Shown in pieces: positions 16,512 through 23,957 of a stretch of 64,000 nt of DNA; within the stretch, counting starts at the first letter, position 1, and each line of letters starts with the position of its first letter. The translations under genes were made by a program, and so were the position numbers. Origin of the DNA: Streptomyces sulfonofaciens (lineage in GTDB: Bacteria > Actinomycetota > Actinomycetes > Streptomycetales > Streptomycetaceae); contig NZ_BNCD01000009.1 of assembly GCF_014656295.1 (NCBI RefSeq), forward strand, positions 159,928 to 223,927. Direction: 5' to 3'. Under the pieces are notes generated by a model. That model did no database searches. It was not told where the DNA came from and worked only from the letters and a program-made list of their open reading frames with translations.

Positions 16512-16733
16512 GTGACCGACTCCTTCAGTGACCTGCACCACAAGCCCACGCCGCTGGTCCTGCCCAACGCATGGGACGTCCCCTCCGCACTGGCCTTCCT
16601 GGCCGCCGGCTTCCCGGCCGTCGGCACCACCAGCTTCGGCATCGCCGCCGTTCTGGGCCGCCGCGACGCCGGACGCGCCACGGCGGAAGCCAACGAGGCT
16701 GCGGCAGGGCGAGGAGAAGTGAGCAGCCGGTGA
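16512..16733 (+). pseudogene. N-terminal remnant of an isocitrate lyase/PEP mutase family protein
   Basis: A 73-residue frame whose first ~50 residues match the start of the PEP mutase/isocitrate lyase family (FSDLHHKPTPLVLPNAWDVP, then ALAFLAAGFPAVGTTSFGIA). Intact family members are about 250-290 residues. Here the similarity stops after VLGRRDAG, before the catalytic loop, and the frame ends soon after. It is a truncated gene in the decayed zone next to the tRNA gene. Confidence 0.65.
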
Positions 16734-16786
16734 CCACCCCGGCCCCATCCCCTCTGGGCGACGGGGCCAGGCGGGGTTTCGAAGTA

Positions 16787-17110
16787 ATGGCAGAGATGCG
16801 GCTGCCGAGCATGCGGCCGTGAACTTCTCCGAGCTGGTGAACGAGAACAAGCGGGCACTTGCCCGGCTGCGGGAGTCACCGAGACTGCTCGTGCACCGCA
16901 GAGACGGCGGGGATCTCGTCCTCACCACCGCGGCGCGGGCCGAGCAGGGCCAGGACCGCTGTGTCGGCAGCCACCCGAATGCCGACCGCTGCCGGCCGCG
17001 CCGGGAGCCGGGAGCCGGGAGCATGGAACTGCCGCTCGACATACCGCCGGACGCCTTCCCCGGGTCCGCTTCCTGCCCGGGCCCACCTCTCGACGGGCAT
17101 CGTCCCCAGC
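16787..17110 (+). pseudogene. Frameshifted Phd/YefM-like antitoxin gene
   Basis: Fragments of one antitoxin-like protein occur in order but in shifting frames. MAEMRLPSMRP (16787-16819) stops just where NFSELVNENKRALARL begins in another frame (16819 on), continuing to LLVHRRDGGDLVLTTAARAEQ. Then AVSAATRM appears in a third frame (about 16955), PDAFP back in the earlier frame (about 17047), and VRFLP in a further frame. Family members I recall read LVLTTAxRAEQ...AVSAATRxFAAL...DAFPWVRFLP. A single missing base explains the last break. No toxin gene is adjacent. Confidence 0.6.
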
Positions 17111-17196
17111 GAGCCGATGGGCAGGGGCTGGGTGCCGACGACAGCCGACTCGGGTGCCGGCCACCACCGACTCGGGTGCCGACGACGGCCGAAACG

Positions 17197-17239
17197 ACGA
17201 GATCCCGACCCGACGGTGACCGTCTGATCGGGATCTCGT
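17197..17239 (-). terminator. Two-tier hairpin downstream of tRNA-Ala
   Basis: ACGAGATCCCGA (17197-17208) and its perfect complement TCGGGATCTCGT (17228-17239) enclose a second perfect stem GACGGT-G-ACCGTC. It lies 38 bp beyond the 3' end of the minus-strand tRNA gene and is well placed to end its transcript. Confidence 0.65.
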
Positions 17240-17276
17240 GAACCGTTCCCCGGTTAACCGTGAACGGACTATTGCG

Positions 17277-17350
17277 TGGACCTGAGGGGATTTGAACCCC
17301 TGGCCCCCTCGATGCGAACGAGGTGCGCTACCGGACTGCGCCACAGGCCC
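17277..17350 (-). tRNA. tRNA-Ala (anticodon CGC)
   Basis: The minus strand folds as a complete 74-nt cloverleaf. The acceptor stem is GGGCCTG/CAGGTCC with one G-T pair, the D-arm lies within GCGCAGTCCGGTAGCGC, and the anticodon stem CCTCG/CGAGG has loop TTCGCAT. The T-arm is AGGGG-TTCAAAT-CCCCT and the discriminator base is A. The loop gives anticodon CGC, decoding GCG alanine codons. The CCA end is not encoded. A TAGAGT box (17365-17370, minus strand) is a plausible -10. The decayed DNA on its 3' side is typical of an old integration hotspot. Confidence 0.93.
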
Positions 17351-17550
17351 TTGCAACGAGTGAAACTCTAGCATCCCGCCCGGTGTGCTCGGAAACGCGT
17401 TCCGGACCGCACGGGGGCTGATCAGCCTCGACACCGGGCGCCGGACGGCACCGGTGCGACGGGCCTTCGCCGCACCCATCGGCTCGCAGGGCCCCGACGG
17501 CCGCGTCGGCCCGGCGGCCCCGGCGGCGGTCCTTGCCGGGGCCCGGTCCC

Positions 17551-19308
17551 TCACTGGTTGGCCGCCCACGGCCGATCGCCGTCGGCGTACTGGTCGAAGA
17601 GCGGCGTACGCCCCCGCTCCCGGGCCCGCCGGGCCGACGCGGCCCTGCGGGCGTCGCTGCGTCCACCGCCGGGCTCGTCCTGCTCCTGGGCATCGAAGGA
17701 GGAGTCGTCGGAGGGACGGTCGGAGCGGGTGGAGGAGGAAGGCGCGGCGCCGTCCTCGCCTCGCCGGCCCCTTCTGCCCTGCCCACGCGCCGCCCCCGCG
17801 CCCCGCGCGCCACTCGTATCGCGCGCGCCCGCCGCACCGGAGGCGCCGGAGCCGGAGGCACCGCCCCGCGCGCTTCCGCGCCCGCGCCCTGCACCGCGCG
17901 CCGATGAGCCACCGGAGCCATCCGTACCCGTGTCCGTCCCGTCACGCGATCCCGCCGCCCCTCCCGCGGAGGCGTCCGCGGGCTGCGCACCCGCGGATGC
18001 CTCCGCGGGCGGCTCGGCAGGGGACGACCGCGCCGCGCTCCACGTGTCGGCCGCACCGCGGTCGGCATCGCCTCCGGCGCGTGGCGCGACGGGCGCGGTG
18101 ACGTACGTCGGCAGCGGCACCGGAACGGGGTCCCAGCTCTCGCCGGGCGCCGGCCCGCGGCGCCGCTCACGCTGCTGGTCGACCCACTCGGCGTGGTCGG
18201 TCTGCTCCACGAGGGCTCGGCGGTCCGCGGCCAGCGCGGAGAGCGCCTGCGCCTCCGTGTCCATGCCGGGTTCCGGGCCGTCGTCGGTGTCCTCCGGAGC
18301 GTCGGAGTCCTCGACGGCGGCCTGCACGGCGGCACCGGGCCGCCTGCCCGGCTGCCGCTCGCGCAGCCGCTGCGCCGCGGCCTCGGCCCGGCGCCGGTCC
18401 ATGGTGTAGGTGAAGCGACGCCGCTCCTGGCGGCGCAGATAGGCGATGTAGCCGCTCAGCAGCACGGCAGGCACACCGGGCACCCACAGCAGGGCGATCC
18501 CGCCCACCGCGGCGACCACGGCGCCCAGCGTGAAGGCGAGGAACAGAAGCACTGTGGTGCGCCGACGGCGCGCAAGCACCTTCGAGCGCCGAGCCCGTGC
18601 CGCGGCCTCCGCGGCAGCGGCAGGTCCTGCGGCACCCGTGGCGACGGCGGCACCCGTCCTGCGTGCGCCGGTGTGCCCTCTGCCCGACGGCCGACCCGCG
18701 CCCGCACCCGTCCCCGTAGCGGCCCCCGCACCTCTGCCCGCACCGGCCCCCGTACCGGGTCCGGTGTCCGCGACGGCACCGGCGGTCTGGCGGCCCTGCG
18801 CATCCGGCCCGGGCTCGTACCGAGCGGACACCGACGGGGCCGGGTGCTGGTGGGCGGCAGCGGCGCGGCGGGCGGGCGCGGACGGCGACCTGTCCTGGCG
18901 GCCTGCCGCGAAGCGGCCGCGCGAGCGGCTCTGCGGCTCGTGCCCTTCCGGTTCCCGCCCCCGACGCTCCTTGCTCTCCCGCGGCCCCTCGGCTGCGCCG
19001 GCCTCGCGGCCGCCGCGCTGCCGGCGCGGCTCCGTGCGGGTGGGTACGGCCAGGGCCCGGACGTCCACCGAGCCGGTGGGTCCGCTCCGGTCGCTCCGCG
19101 GCTCGTCCGCCGCTTCCGAGCGCGCCTGCAGGTCCTTGGCGTACCGGCGCTCCATGCCCGCCCGGCCGGACAGCAGCCGGATGGCGGTACTGAAGCGTTC
19201 CGTCGGACGGGCTTCGTTCAGCTCGTCCTGCCTACGGAGCCACATCGGCACCAAGTAGGCGGCCCAGGCCCCGACGATGACTGCGTAGATGAGGCCGCTG
19301 CTGCTCAC
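17551..19308 (-). CDS. glpR: Gephyrin-like molybdotransferase receptor GlpR (membrane protein)
   Basis: A 585-residue membrane protein. One segment sits at the very N-terminus (GLIYAVIVGAWAAYLVPMWL) followed by the conserved RRQDELNEARPTERFSTAIR. Two adjacent segments lie near 240-290 (VLLFLAFTLGAVVAAVGGIA, then VPGVPAVLLSGYIAYL). The linker between them and the C-terminal half are long, disordered and Arg/Gly/Ala-rich. In corynebacteria GlpR is the membrane partner of the gephyrin-like Glp and helps couple it to FtsZ and cell division. The glp gene is close by at 21640-22986. The GTG at 19308 lies 7 nt after a TACCGT box (leaderless). Confidence 0.8.
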   Translation of the reverse strand: MSSSGLIYAVIVGAWAAYLVPMWLRRQDELNEARPTERFSTAIRLLSGRAGMERRYAKDLQARSEAADEPRSDRSGPTGSVDVRALAVPTRTEPRRQRGGREAGAAEGPRESKERRGREPEGHEPQSRSRGRFAAGRQDRSPSAPARRAAAAHQHPAPSVSARYEPGPDAQGRQTAGAVADTGPGTGAGAGRGAGAATGTGAGAGRPSGRGHTGARRTGAAVATGAAGPAAAAEAAARARRSKVLARRRRTTVLLFLAFTLGAVVAAVGGIALLWVPGVPAVLLSGYIAYLRRQERRRFTYTMDRRRAEAAAQRLRERQPGRRPGAAVQAAVEDSDAPEDTDDGPEPGMDTEAQALSALAADRRALVEQTDHAEWVDQQRERRRGPAPGESWDPVPVPLPTYVTAPVAPRAGGDADRGAADTWSAARSSPAEPPAEASAGAQPADASAGGAAGSRDGTDTGTDGSGGSSARGAGRGRGSARGGASGSGASGAAGARDTSGARGAGAARGQGRRGRRGEDGAAPSSSTRSDRPSDDSSFDAQEQDEPGGGRSDARRAASARRARERGRTPLFDQYADGDRPWAANQ

Positions 19309-19315
19309 GCCTCAC

Positions 19316-19321
19316 ACGGTA
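19316..19321 (-). promoter_or_regulatory. Leaderless-type -10 box (TACCGT) for glpR
   Basis: TACCGT on the minus strand, 7 nt before the GTG at 19308. It gives glpR its own promoter separate from the galU-rimJ run. Confidence 0.55.
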
Positions 19322-19445
19322 GAGGGGTTTGCATGAGGCCATCTGCCAATTCCCCCGGTGTGTCGCACGATCTGGCTGATATTCCGAACCTTTCTTGCGA
19401 CTGGTGCGATCAGCCGACCGTTGGGAGACCGAATTCCGTTGGGGA

Positions 19446-19470
19446 AGCGATCGAAGTCGAGCGCTTTTTT
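19446..19470 (+). terminator. Intrinsic terminator with T6 tract in the glpR-rimJ gap
   Basis: AGCG-A-TCG, tetraloop AAGT, CGA-G-CGCT forms a 7-bp stem with one mismatch, directly followed by TTTTTT (19465-19470). This is a textbook plus-strand terminator, rare in this genome. No plus-strand gene precedes it in the 387-bp gap (19309-19695). The surrounding 19320-19495 is unusually AT-rich (CATTTATTTTATTAGGAGG). A small RNA may end here. Confidence 0.55.
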
Positions 19471-19695
19471 CGAACATTTATTTTATTAGGAGGGGTCACC
19501 GAAGGGCGCCGGAGGCTTGGGCGTGTGATCCGAGGTGCGGAAGCGCGGAGGGTCGCACGGACTGTCACGCACGCCGGTCGCATCCCACACACCGGTCACA
19601 TCCCGCGCATCGGTCGCACATCGCACCCCGCACACCGGCCGTCCGGCCGCACCACCGGGCCCCGGGGCCGGAAGCCGGAGCGCCGGCCGGCGCCG

Positions 19696-20331
19696 TCAGG
19701 CGGTGTTCCGGTCCGCATTCTCCGCGCGGACCCTGCGCCAGCGGGCGAGCAACCCCTCGGGGGCCTCCTCGGCGGTGAGCGCGAACACCAGATGGTCGCG
19801 CCACGCACCGTCGATGTGGAGGTAGCGCGGGCGGATCCCCTCCTCGCGGAATCCGAGTTTCTCCACGACCCGGCGGCTCGGCGCGTTCTCGGGCCGGATG
19901 CAGACCTCGATGCGGTGCAGCCCGACCGTACGGAAGCAGTGGTCCACCGCGAGGGCGACCGCGGTCGGCATCACACCGCGGCCCGCCACCGCCTGGTCGA
20001 CCCAGTAGCCGATGTGGGCGGAGCACATGGAGCCCCAGGTGATGCCGGCGACGGTCAACTGGCCCGCCATGCGGCCCTGGTACTCGACGACGAACGGCAG
20101 CATCCGTCCCGCGTGCGCCTCGGCGCGCAGATGGCGGACCATCTGGCGGTAGGTGGGCCGCTGGGTCATCGGACCGGTCGGCGGTGGCGGCGGGATCGTC
20201 GCCTCCCACGGGCGCAGCCAGTCCCGGTTGCGGCGGTTCACCTCCCGCCAGACGCGCTGGTCACGCAGCCTTATGGGGCGGAGGGCGATGTCGCCGTCCA
20301 CCAGTTCGACCGGCCAGGACGGGCTGTTCAG
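19696..20331 (-). CDS. RimJ/RimL-type GNAT acetyltransferase (probable CTG start)
   Basis: A 211-residue GNAT protein of the type that acetylates ribosomal-protein N-termini. IALRPIRLRDQRVWREVNRR opens the fold, AVAGRGVMPTAVALAVDHCF holds the acetyl-CoA loop, and NAPSRRVVEKLGFREEG closes it. A GTG at 20301 is possible but has no ribosome-binding site. Extending to CTG at 20331 adds NSPSWPVEL, which fits the family start I remember, overlaps the mogA stop as CTGA, and places a G-run 7 nt upstream. It is last in the galU-glp-moaC-mogA-rimJ run. The actual substrate is unknown. Confidence 0.83.
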   Translation of the reverse strand: MNSPSWPVELVDGDIALRPIRLRDQRVWREVNRRNRDWLRPWEATIPPPPPTGPMTQRPTYRQMVRHLRAEAHAGRMLPFVVEYQGRMAGQLTVAGITWGSMCSAHIGYWVDQAVAGRGVMPTAVALAVDHCFRTVGLHRIEVCIRPENAPSRRVVEKLGFREEGIRPRYLHIDGAWRDHLVFALTAEEAPEGLLARWRRVRAENADRNTA

Positions 20332-20963
20332 CGCGCACCCCCCGGGGGGACCTCCCAGGCTCCCCCGGCACCGGGGGAGGGTCTGGGGTGGTCGCCGCCG
20401 CGCAGTTGCTGCACGGCGTGCGGCAGGAGCGGCGCGAGGACGGCCAGGCCGTCGCGTACACCACCGGTGGACCCGGGCAGATTGACGATCAGCGTTCGGC
20501 CGGCGACTCCGGCGAGGCCCCGCGAGAGGGCCGCCGTCGCCACCTTCTCCCGTCCGAACGCCCGGATGGCCTCCGCGATGCCCGGCACCTCGTGGTCGAC
20601 GACCGCGCGGGTCGCCTCCGGGGTCCGGTCGGTCGGGGAGATACCGGTGCCGCCGGTCGTCAGGATGACGTCGTACCCGGCCGCGACGCCCTCACGCAGC
20701 GCCCGCTCCACGGGATCGCCGTCCGGCACCACCCGGGGGCCGCCGACGGCGAAACCGAGCTCCCGGAGGCGTTCGGCGATCAGGGGGCCGCCGGTGTCCT
20801 CGTAGACGCCGGCCGCCGCGCGGTTCGAGGCGGTCACGACGAGGGCGCGCGCCGGGTCCCCGGGGGCGCCCTCGGCGTGCGCGGCATGCGGGACGTGCGG
20901 GGGGTCGTGGGGGTGCGGGGCGTCGTGGGGGTGCGAGGGGTCGCGGGGGTGCTGCTCGGTCAT
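20328..20963 (-). CDS. Molybdenum cofactor biosynthesis protein, MogA/MoaB family
   Basis: A 211-residue protein that in the pathway adenylates molybdopterin before molybdenum insertion by MoeA. The family pocket reads DVILTTGGTGISPTDRTPEA, then VATAALSRGLAGVAGRTLIV and LPGSTGG. An unusual N-terminal tail (residues 5-30) has eight histidines in an H-P-D-rich stretch, which could bind metal. The ATG at 20963 overlaps the moaC stop (ATGA), and the stop overlaps the downstream acetyltransferase start. MogA and MoaB cannot be told apart here. Confidence 0.87.
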   Translation of the reverse strand: MTEQHPRDPSHPHDAPHPHDPPHVPHAAHAEGAPGDPARALVVTASNRAAAGVYEDTGGPLIAERLRELGFAVGGPRVVPDGDPVERALREGVAAGYDVILTTGGTGISPTDRTPEATRAVVDHEVPGIAEAIRAFGREKVATAALSRGLAGVAGRTLIVNLPGSTGGVRDGLAVLAPLLPHAVQQLRGGDHPRPSPGAGGAWEVPPGGAR

Positions 20964-21556
20964 GCCTGTGCCTCCGGGCGCGTCCAGTGGCCCGACCTGC
21001 CGCCGGTCTTCTCCTCGACGCGCACGTCCGTGATCACGGCCGCCTTGTCGACGGCCTTCACCATGTCGACGACCGTGAGCGCGGCCACGGAGACCGCGGT
21101 GAGGGCCTCCATCTCGACGCCGGTGCGGTCCGTGGTCCTGACGGTCGCCAGGATCTCGACGGCGTCGTCCGCGACGGACAGCTCGACCGTCACGCCGGAG
21201 ACGGCGAGGGGGTGGCACAACGGGATCAGATCAGGTGTGCGCTTGGCTCCCATGATGCCCGCGATCCGCGCCGTGGCCAACGCGTCACCCTTGGGCAGGC
21301 CGCCGTCGCGCAGCAGCTCGACGACCCGCGGGGACACCCGCACCCGGCCGCTCGCGCGCGCGGTGCGGGCGGTCACGTCCTTGCCCGAGACATCGACCAT
21401 ACGGGCGGCGCCCGACTCGTCGATGTGCGTCAGCCGGTCGTTGTCGTCCCGGCCGCTTGGAGGGGTTCCCGGCGCCGGCCGGTCCCCCTGGTCGTGCTCG
21501 CCCTCCCGGCCCTGCCGGGCGGGTCCGGGGGTCTCCCCCCGGGACATCGCGGTCAT
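20960..21556 (-). CDS. moaC: Cyclic pyranopterin monophosphate synthase MoaC
   Basis: A 198-residue enzyme converting the MoaA product into cyclic pyranopterin monophosphate, the first molybdopterin intermediate. The MoaC core (from about residue 40) shows THIDESGAARMVDVSGKDVT, IAGIMGAKRTPDLIPLCHPL with the conserved histidine, and DMVKAVDK with active-site lysines. The first ~38 residues are a hydrophilic extension. The ATG at 21556 is preferred over an upstream in-frame start because GGAG lies 10 nt before it. It overlaps mogA by 4 bp. moaA is not in this window. Confidence 0.92.
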   Translation of the reverse strand: MTAMSRGETPGPARQGREGEHDQGDRPAPGTPPSGRDDNDRLTHIDESGAARMVDVSGKDVTARTARASGRVRVSPRVVELLRDGGLPKGDALATARIAGIMGAKRTPDLIPLCHPLAVSGVTVELSVADDAVEILATVRTTDRTGVEMEALTAVSVAALTVVDMVKAVDKAAVITDVRVEEKTGGRSGHWTRPEAQA

Positions 21557-21639
21557 GTTCTGTGCGCTCCCGGTCCTGGCCCGTGCGGTGCCGCGCACGG
21601 GCCCTGTGTGCGCGACACGGTACCGCGCGGGTCCGGGCC

Positions 21640-22986
21640 TCAGCCGAGCAGGATCGTCTCCACCTTGGTCCCGGGCGCCACGGAGACCGTGTCCTCGGGA
21701 ACGGCGATGAGGGCGTCGGCATGGGCGAGCGCCGCCACCAGGTGGGAGCCGGCGCCGCCGACGGGAGCCACCGTGCCCGTGTCGGGGTCGTACGCGCCCC
21801 GCAGGAACTGCCTGCGGCCGGCCGGCGAGGTGAGCGGCCGGTCGGCGCGGAGTGTGGCGCTGACGGTGGGCCGGTGCACGTCGGGAAGGCCCCTGAGGGC
21901 GCGGATCGCGGGCCGGACGAACAGCTCGAAGGAGACGTACGACGAGACCGGGTTCCCCGGGAGCGCGAGGAGCGGGGTGTGCTCGGGGCCGATGGTGCCG
22001 AAGCCCTGGGGCTTGCCGGGCTGCATGGCGAGCTTGCGGAACTCGATGCCGCTGCCCACGGCGGGATCGCCCGGGTCCGCGGGGTCGCCGATGGTGGACA
22101 GGGCCTCCTTGACGACGTCGTACGCGCCGACGCTGACGCCGCCGGTGGTCACCAGGAGGTCGGCGCGGATGAGCTGGTCCTCGATGGTGGCGCGCAGGGT
22201 GTCCGCGTCGTCGGAGACCGCGCCCACCCGGTAGGCGAGGGCACCCGCGTCGCGGGCGGCGGCGGTGAGGGAGAAGCTGTTGGAGTCGTAGATCTGGCCG
22301 GGCCGCAAGTCCGCGCCGGGCTGGACCAGTTCGCTGCCGGTGGACAGGATGACCACACGCGGGCGCGGGCGCACGCGTACCGCGCTGCGGCCGACGGCGG
22401 CGAGCAGGGAGATCTGCGGGGGGCCGAGGACCGTGCCGGCCTGGAGGGCGCGGTCGCCGGCGCGCACGTCACTGCCCTGGGCGCGCACATGGGCACCCTT
22501 GTCCGCCGGCCGGTACACCCGGACCTCGCCCGAGGCACCCTCCGGGGCCTGGCTGTGCGCCCGCATCCCGGAGACGGGGCCCCCGCCGAGGCCGCCGTCG
22601 GTCCATTCGACGGGCACCACCGCGTCCGCGCCGGGCGGCACGGGGGCGCCGGTCATGATGCGGGCCGCCTGCCCGGGGCCGACGGTGGGCTGCTGGGCCT
22701 GCCCCGCGGCGACGTCCCCGATGACGGTCAGTACGGCGGGGAACTCCTCACCGGCGCCCGAGACGTCCACGGTGCGGACCGCGTAGCCGTCCATGGAGCT
22801 GTTGTCGAAGGGCGGGAGGGAGAGCGGCACCGCGATGTCCTCGACGAGGACGCACCCCTGTGCATCCAGGAGGTGCAGCTCGATGGGGTCCAGCGGACGG
22901 ACCGTGGCGAGGATGTCCTCCAGGTGCTCGGTCACCGACCAGACGTGGTCCTGACCTGCGGCATGCGGAATGGCGGTGCTGCTCAA
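21640..22986 (-). CDS. glp: Gephyrin-like molybdotransferase Glp (MoeA family)
   Basis: A 448-residue MoeA/gephyrin-type protein. Conserved parts are FDNSSMDGYAV (about 60-70), a GQAARIMTGAPVPPGADAVV segment near 105, ILSTGSEL near 217, and the MPT-binding LLVTTGGVSVGAYD with GNPVSSYVSFELFVRPA. MoeA enzymes insert molybdate into adenylated molybdopterin; the actinobacterial Glp branch also acts at the division site with GlpR. The start is a TTG at 22986, 5 nt after the galU stop, with GAGGAG inside the end of galU. glpR in the same neighbourhood supports the Glp name; plain MoeA is the alternative. Confidence 0.85.
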   Translation of the reverse strand: MSSTAIPHAAGQDHVWSVTEHLEDILATVRPLDPIELHLLDAQGCVLVEDIAVPLSLPPFDNSSMDGYAVRTVDVSGAGEEFPAVLTVIGDVAAGQAQQPTVGPGQAARIMTGAPVPPGADAVVPVEWTDGGLGGGPVSGMRAHSQAPEGASGEVRVYRPADKGAHVRAQGSDVRAGDRALQAGTVLGPPQISLLAAVGRSAVRVRPRPRVVILSTGSELVQPGADLRPGQIYDSNSFSLTAAARDAGALAYRVGAVSDDADTLRATIEDQLIRADLLVTTGGVSVGAYDVVKEALSTIGDPADPGDPAVGSGIEFRKLAMQPGKPQGFGTIGPEHTPLLALPGNPVSSYVSFELFVRPAIRALRGLPDVHRPTVSATLRADRPLTSPAGRRQFLRGAYDPDTGTVAPVGGAGSHLVAALAHADALIAVPEDTVSVAPGTKVETILLG

Positions 22987-22991
22987 AGTTG

Positions 22992-23897
22992 CTACATCTC
23001 CTCGGTGACGTAACGGCGGAGCCAGGTGCGGAAGTCCGGGCCCAGGTCTTCACGTTCGCACGCGAGTCTGACAATGGCACGCAGGTAGTCGCCACGGTCT
23101 CCGGTGTCGTACCGGCGTCCCTTGAAGACCACGCCGTGCACCGGGCCGCCCGCCTTCTCGTCCACGGCGAGCTGCTGGAGCGCGTCGGTGAGCTGGATCT
23201 CACCACCTCGGCCGGGTTCCGTCTGACGCAGTATGTCGAAGACGCCGGGGTCGAGGACATAGCGGCCGATGATGGCGAAGTTGCTGGGGGCGTCCGCGGT
23301 GTCCGGCTTCTCGACGAGGCCGGTGACCTTGACGACGTCGCCGTCGGTGGTCGGCTCCACCGCCGCGCAGCCGTACAGGTGGATCTGGGCGGGATCGACC
23401 TCCATGAGGGCGACGACGCTGCCGCCCTGCTGCTTCTGCACCTCGACCATCCGGGCGAGCAGCGGGTCGCGGGGATCGATCAGGTCGTCCCCGAGGAGGA
23501 CGGCGAAGGGCTCCCTGCCGACGTGCGGGGCGGCGCACAGGACGGCGTGACCGAGGCCCCTGGGGTCGCCCTGGCGCACGTAGTGCATGGTGGCCAGGTC
23601 GCTGGACTCCTGGACCCTGGCGAGCCTGGCGCTGTCGCCCTTCTTGGAGAGAGCCTCTTCGAGCTCGTAGTTCCGGTCGAAGTGGTCCTCCAGGGGGCGC
23701 TTGTTGCGGCCCGTGACCATGAGGACGTCGTGGAGGCCCGCGGAGACGGCCTCCTCGACCACGTACTGGATCGCCGGCTTGTCGACGACGGGCAGCATCT
23801 CCTTGGGAGTGGCCTTCGTGGCCGGAAGGAAACGCGTACCGAGGCCCGCCGCGGGAATAACGGCCTTGCTGATGGGGGGGTGCGGAGACTCAGTCAT
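22992..23897 (-). CDS. galU: UTP-glucose-1-phosphate uridylyltransferase GalU
   Basis: A 301-residue nucleotidyltransferase making UDP-glucose for cell-envelope sugars. The N-terminal loop AVIPAAGLGTRFLPATKATP and KEMLPVVDKPAIQYVVEEA are diagnostic, with LLGDDLID holding the metal-binding aspartates, VEKP (VTGLVEKPD) and FKGRRYDTGDRGDYLRA. The ATG at 23897 lies 6 nt after a TATGGT box, suggesting a leaderless transcript. It is divergent from the 5-FCL gene across 60 bp and heads the minus-strand run into glp, moaC, mogA and rimJ. Confidence 0.95.
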   Translation of the reverse strand: MTESPHPPISKAVIPAAGLGTRFLPATKATPKEMLPVVDKPAIQYVVEEAVSAGLHDVLMVTGRNKRPLEDHFDRNYELEEALSKKGDSARLARVQESSDLATMHYVRQGDPRGLGHAVLCAAPHVGREPFAVLLGDDLIDPRDPLLARMVEVQKQQGGSVVALMEVDPAQIHLYGCAAVEPTTDGDVVKVTGLVEKPDTADAPSNFAIIGRYVLDPGVFDILRQTEPGRGGEIQLTDALQQLAVDEKAGGPVHGVVFKGRRYDTGDRGDYLRAIVRLACEREDLGPDFRTWLRRYVTEEM

Positions 23898-23903
23898 GCG
23901 GCC

Positions 23904-23909
23904 ACCATA
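23904..23909 (-). promoter_or_regulatory. Leaderless-type -10 box (TATGGT) for galU
   Basis: TATGGT on the minus strand, 6 nt before the galU ATG. On the other strand CATAAT (23942-23947) is a good -10 for the divergent 5-FCL gene, so both promoters fit into 60 bp. Confidence 0.5.
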
Positions 23910-23957
23910 ACGGGTGACTATGCGAGGTAACTGAGCCTCTACATAATTCATCAGCAT

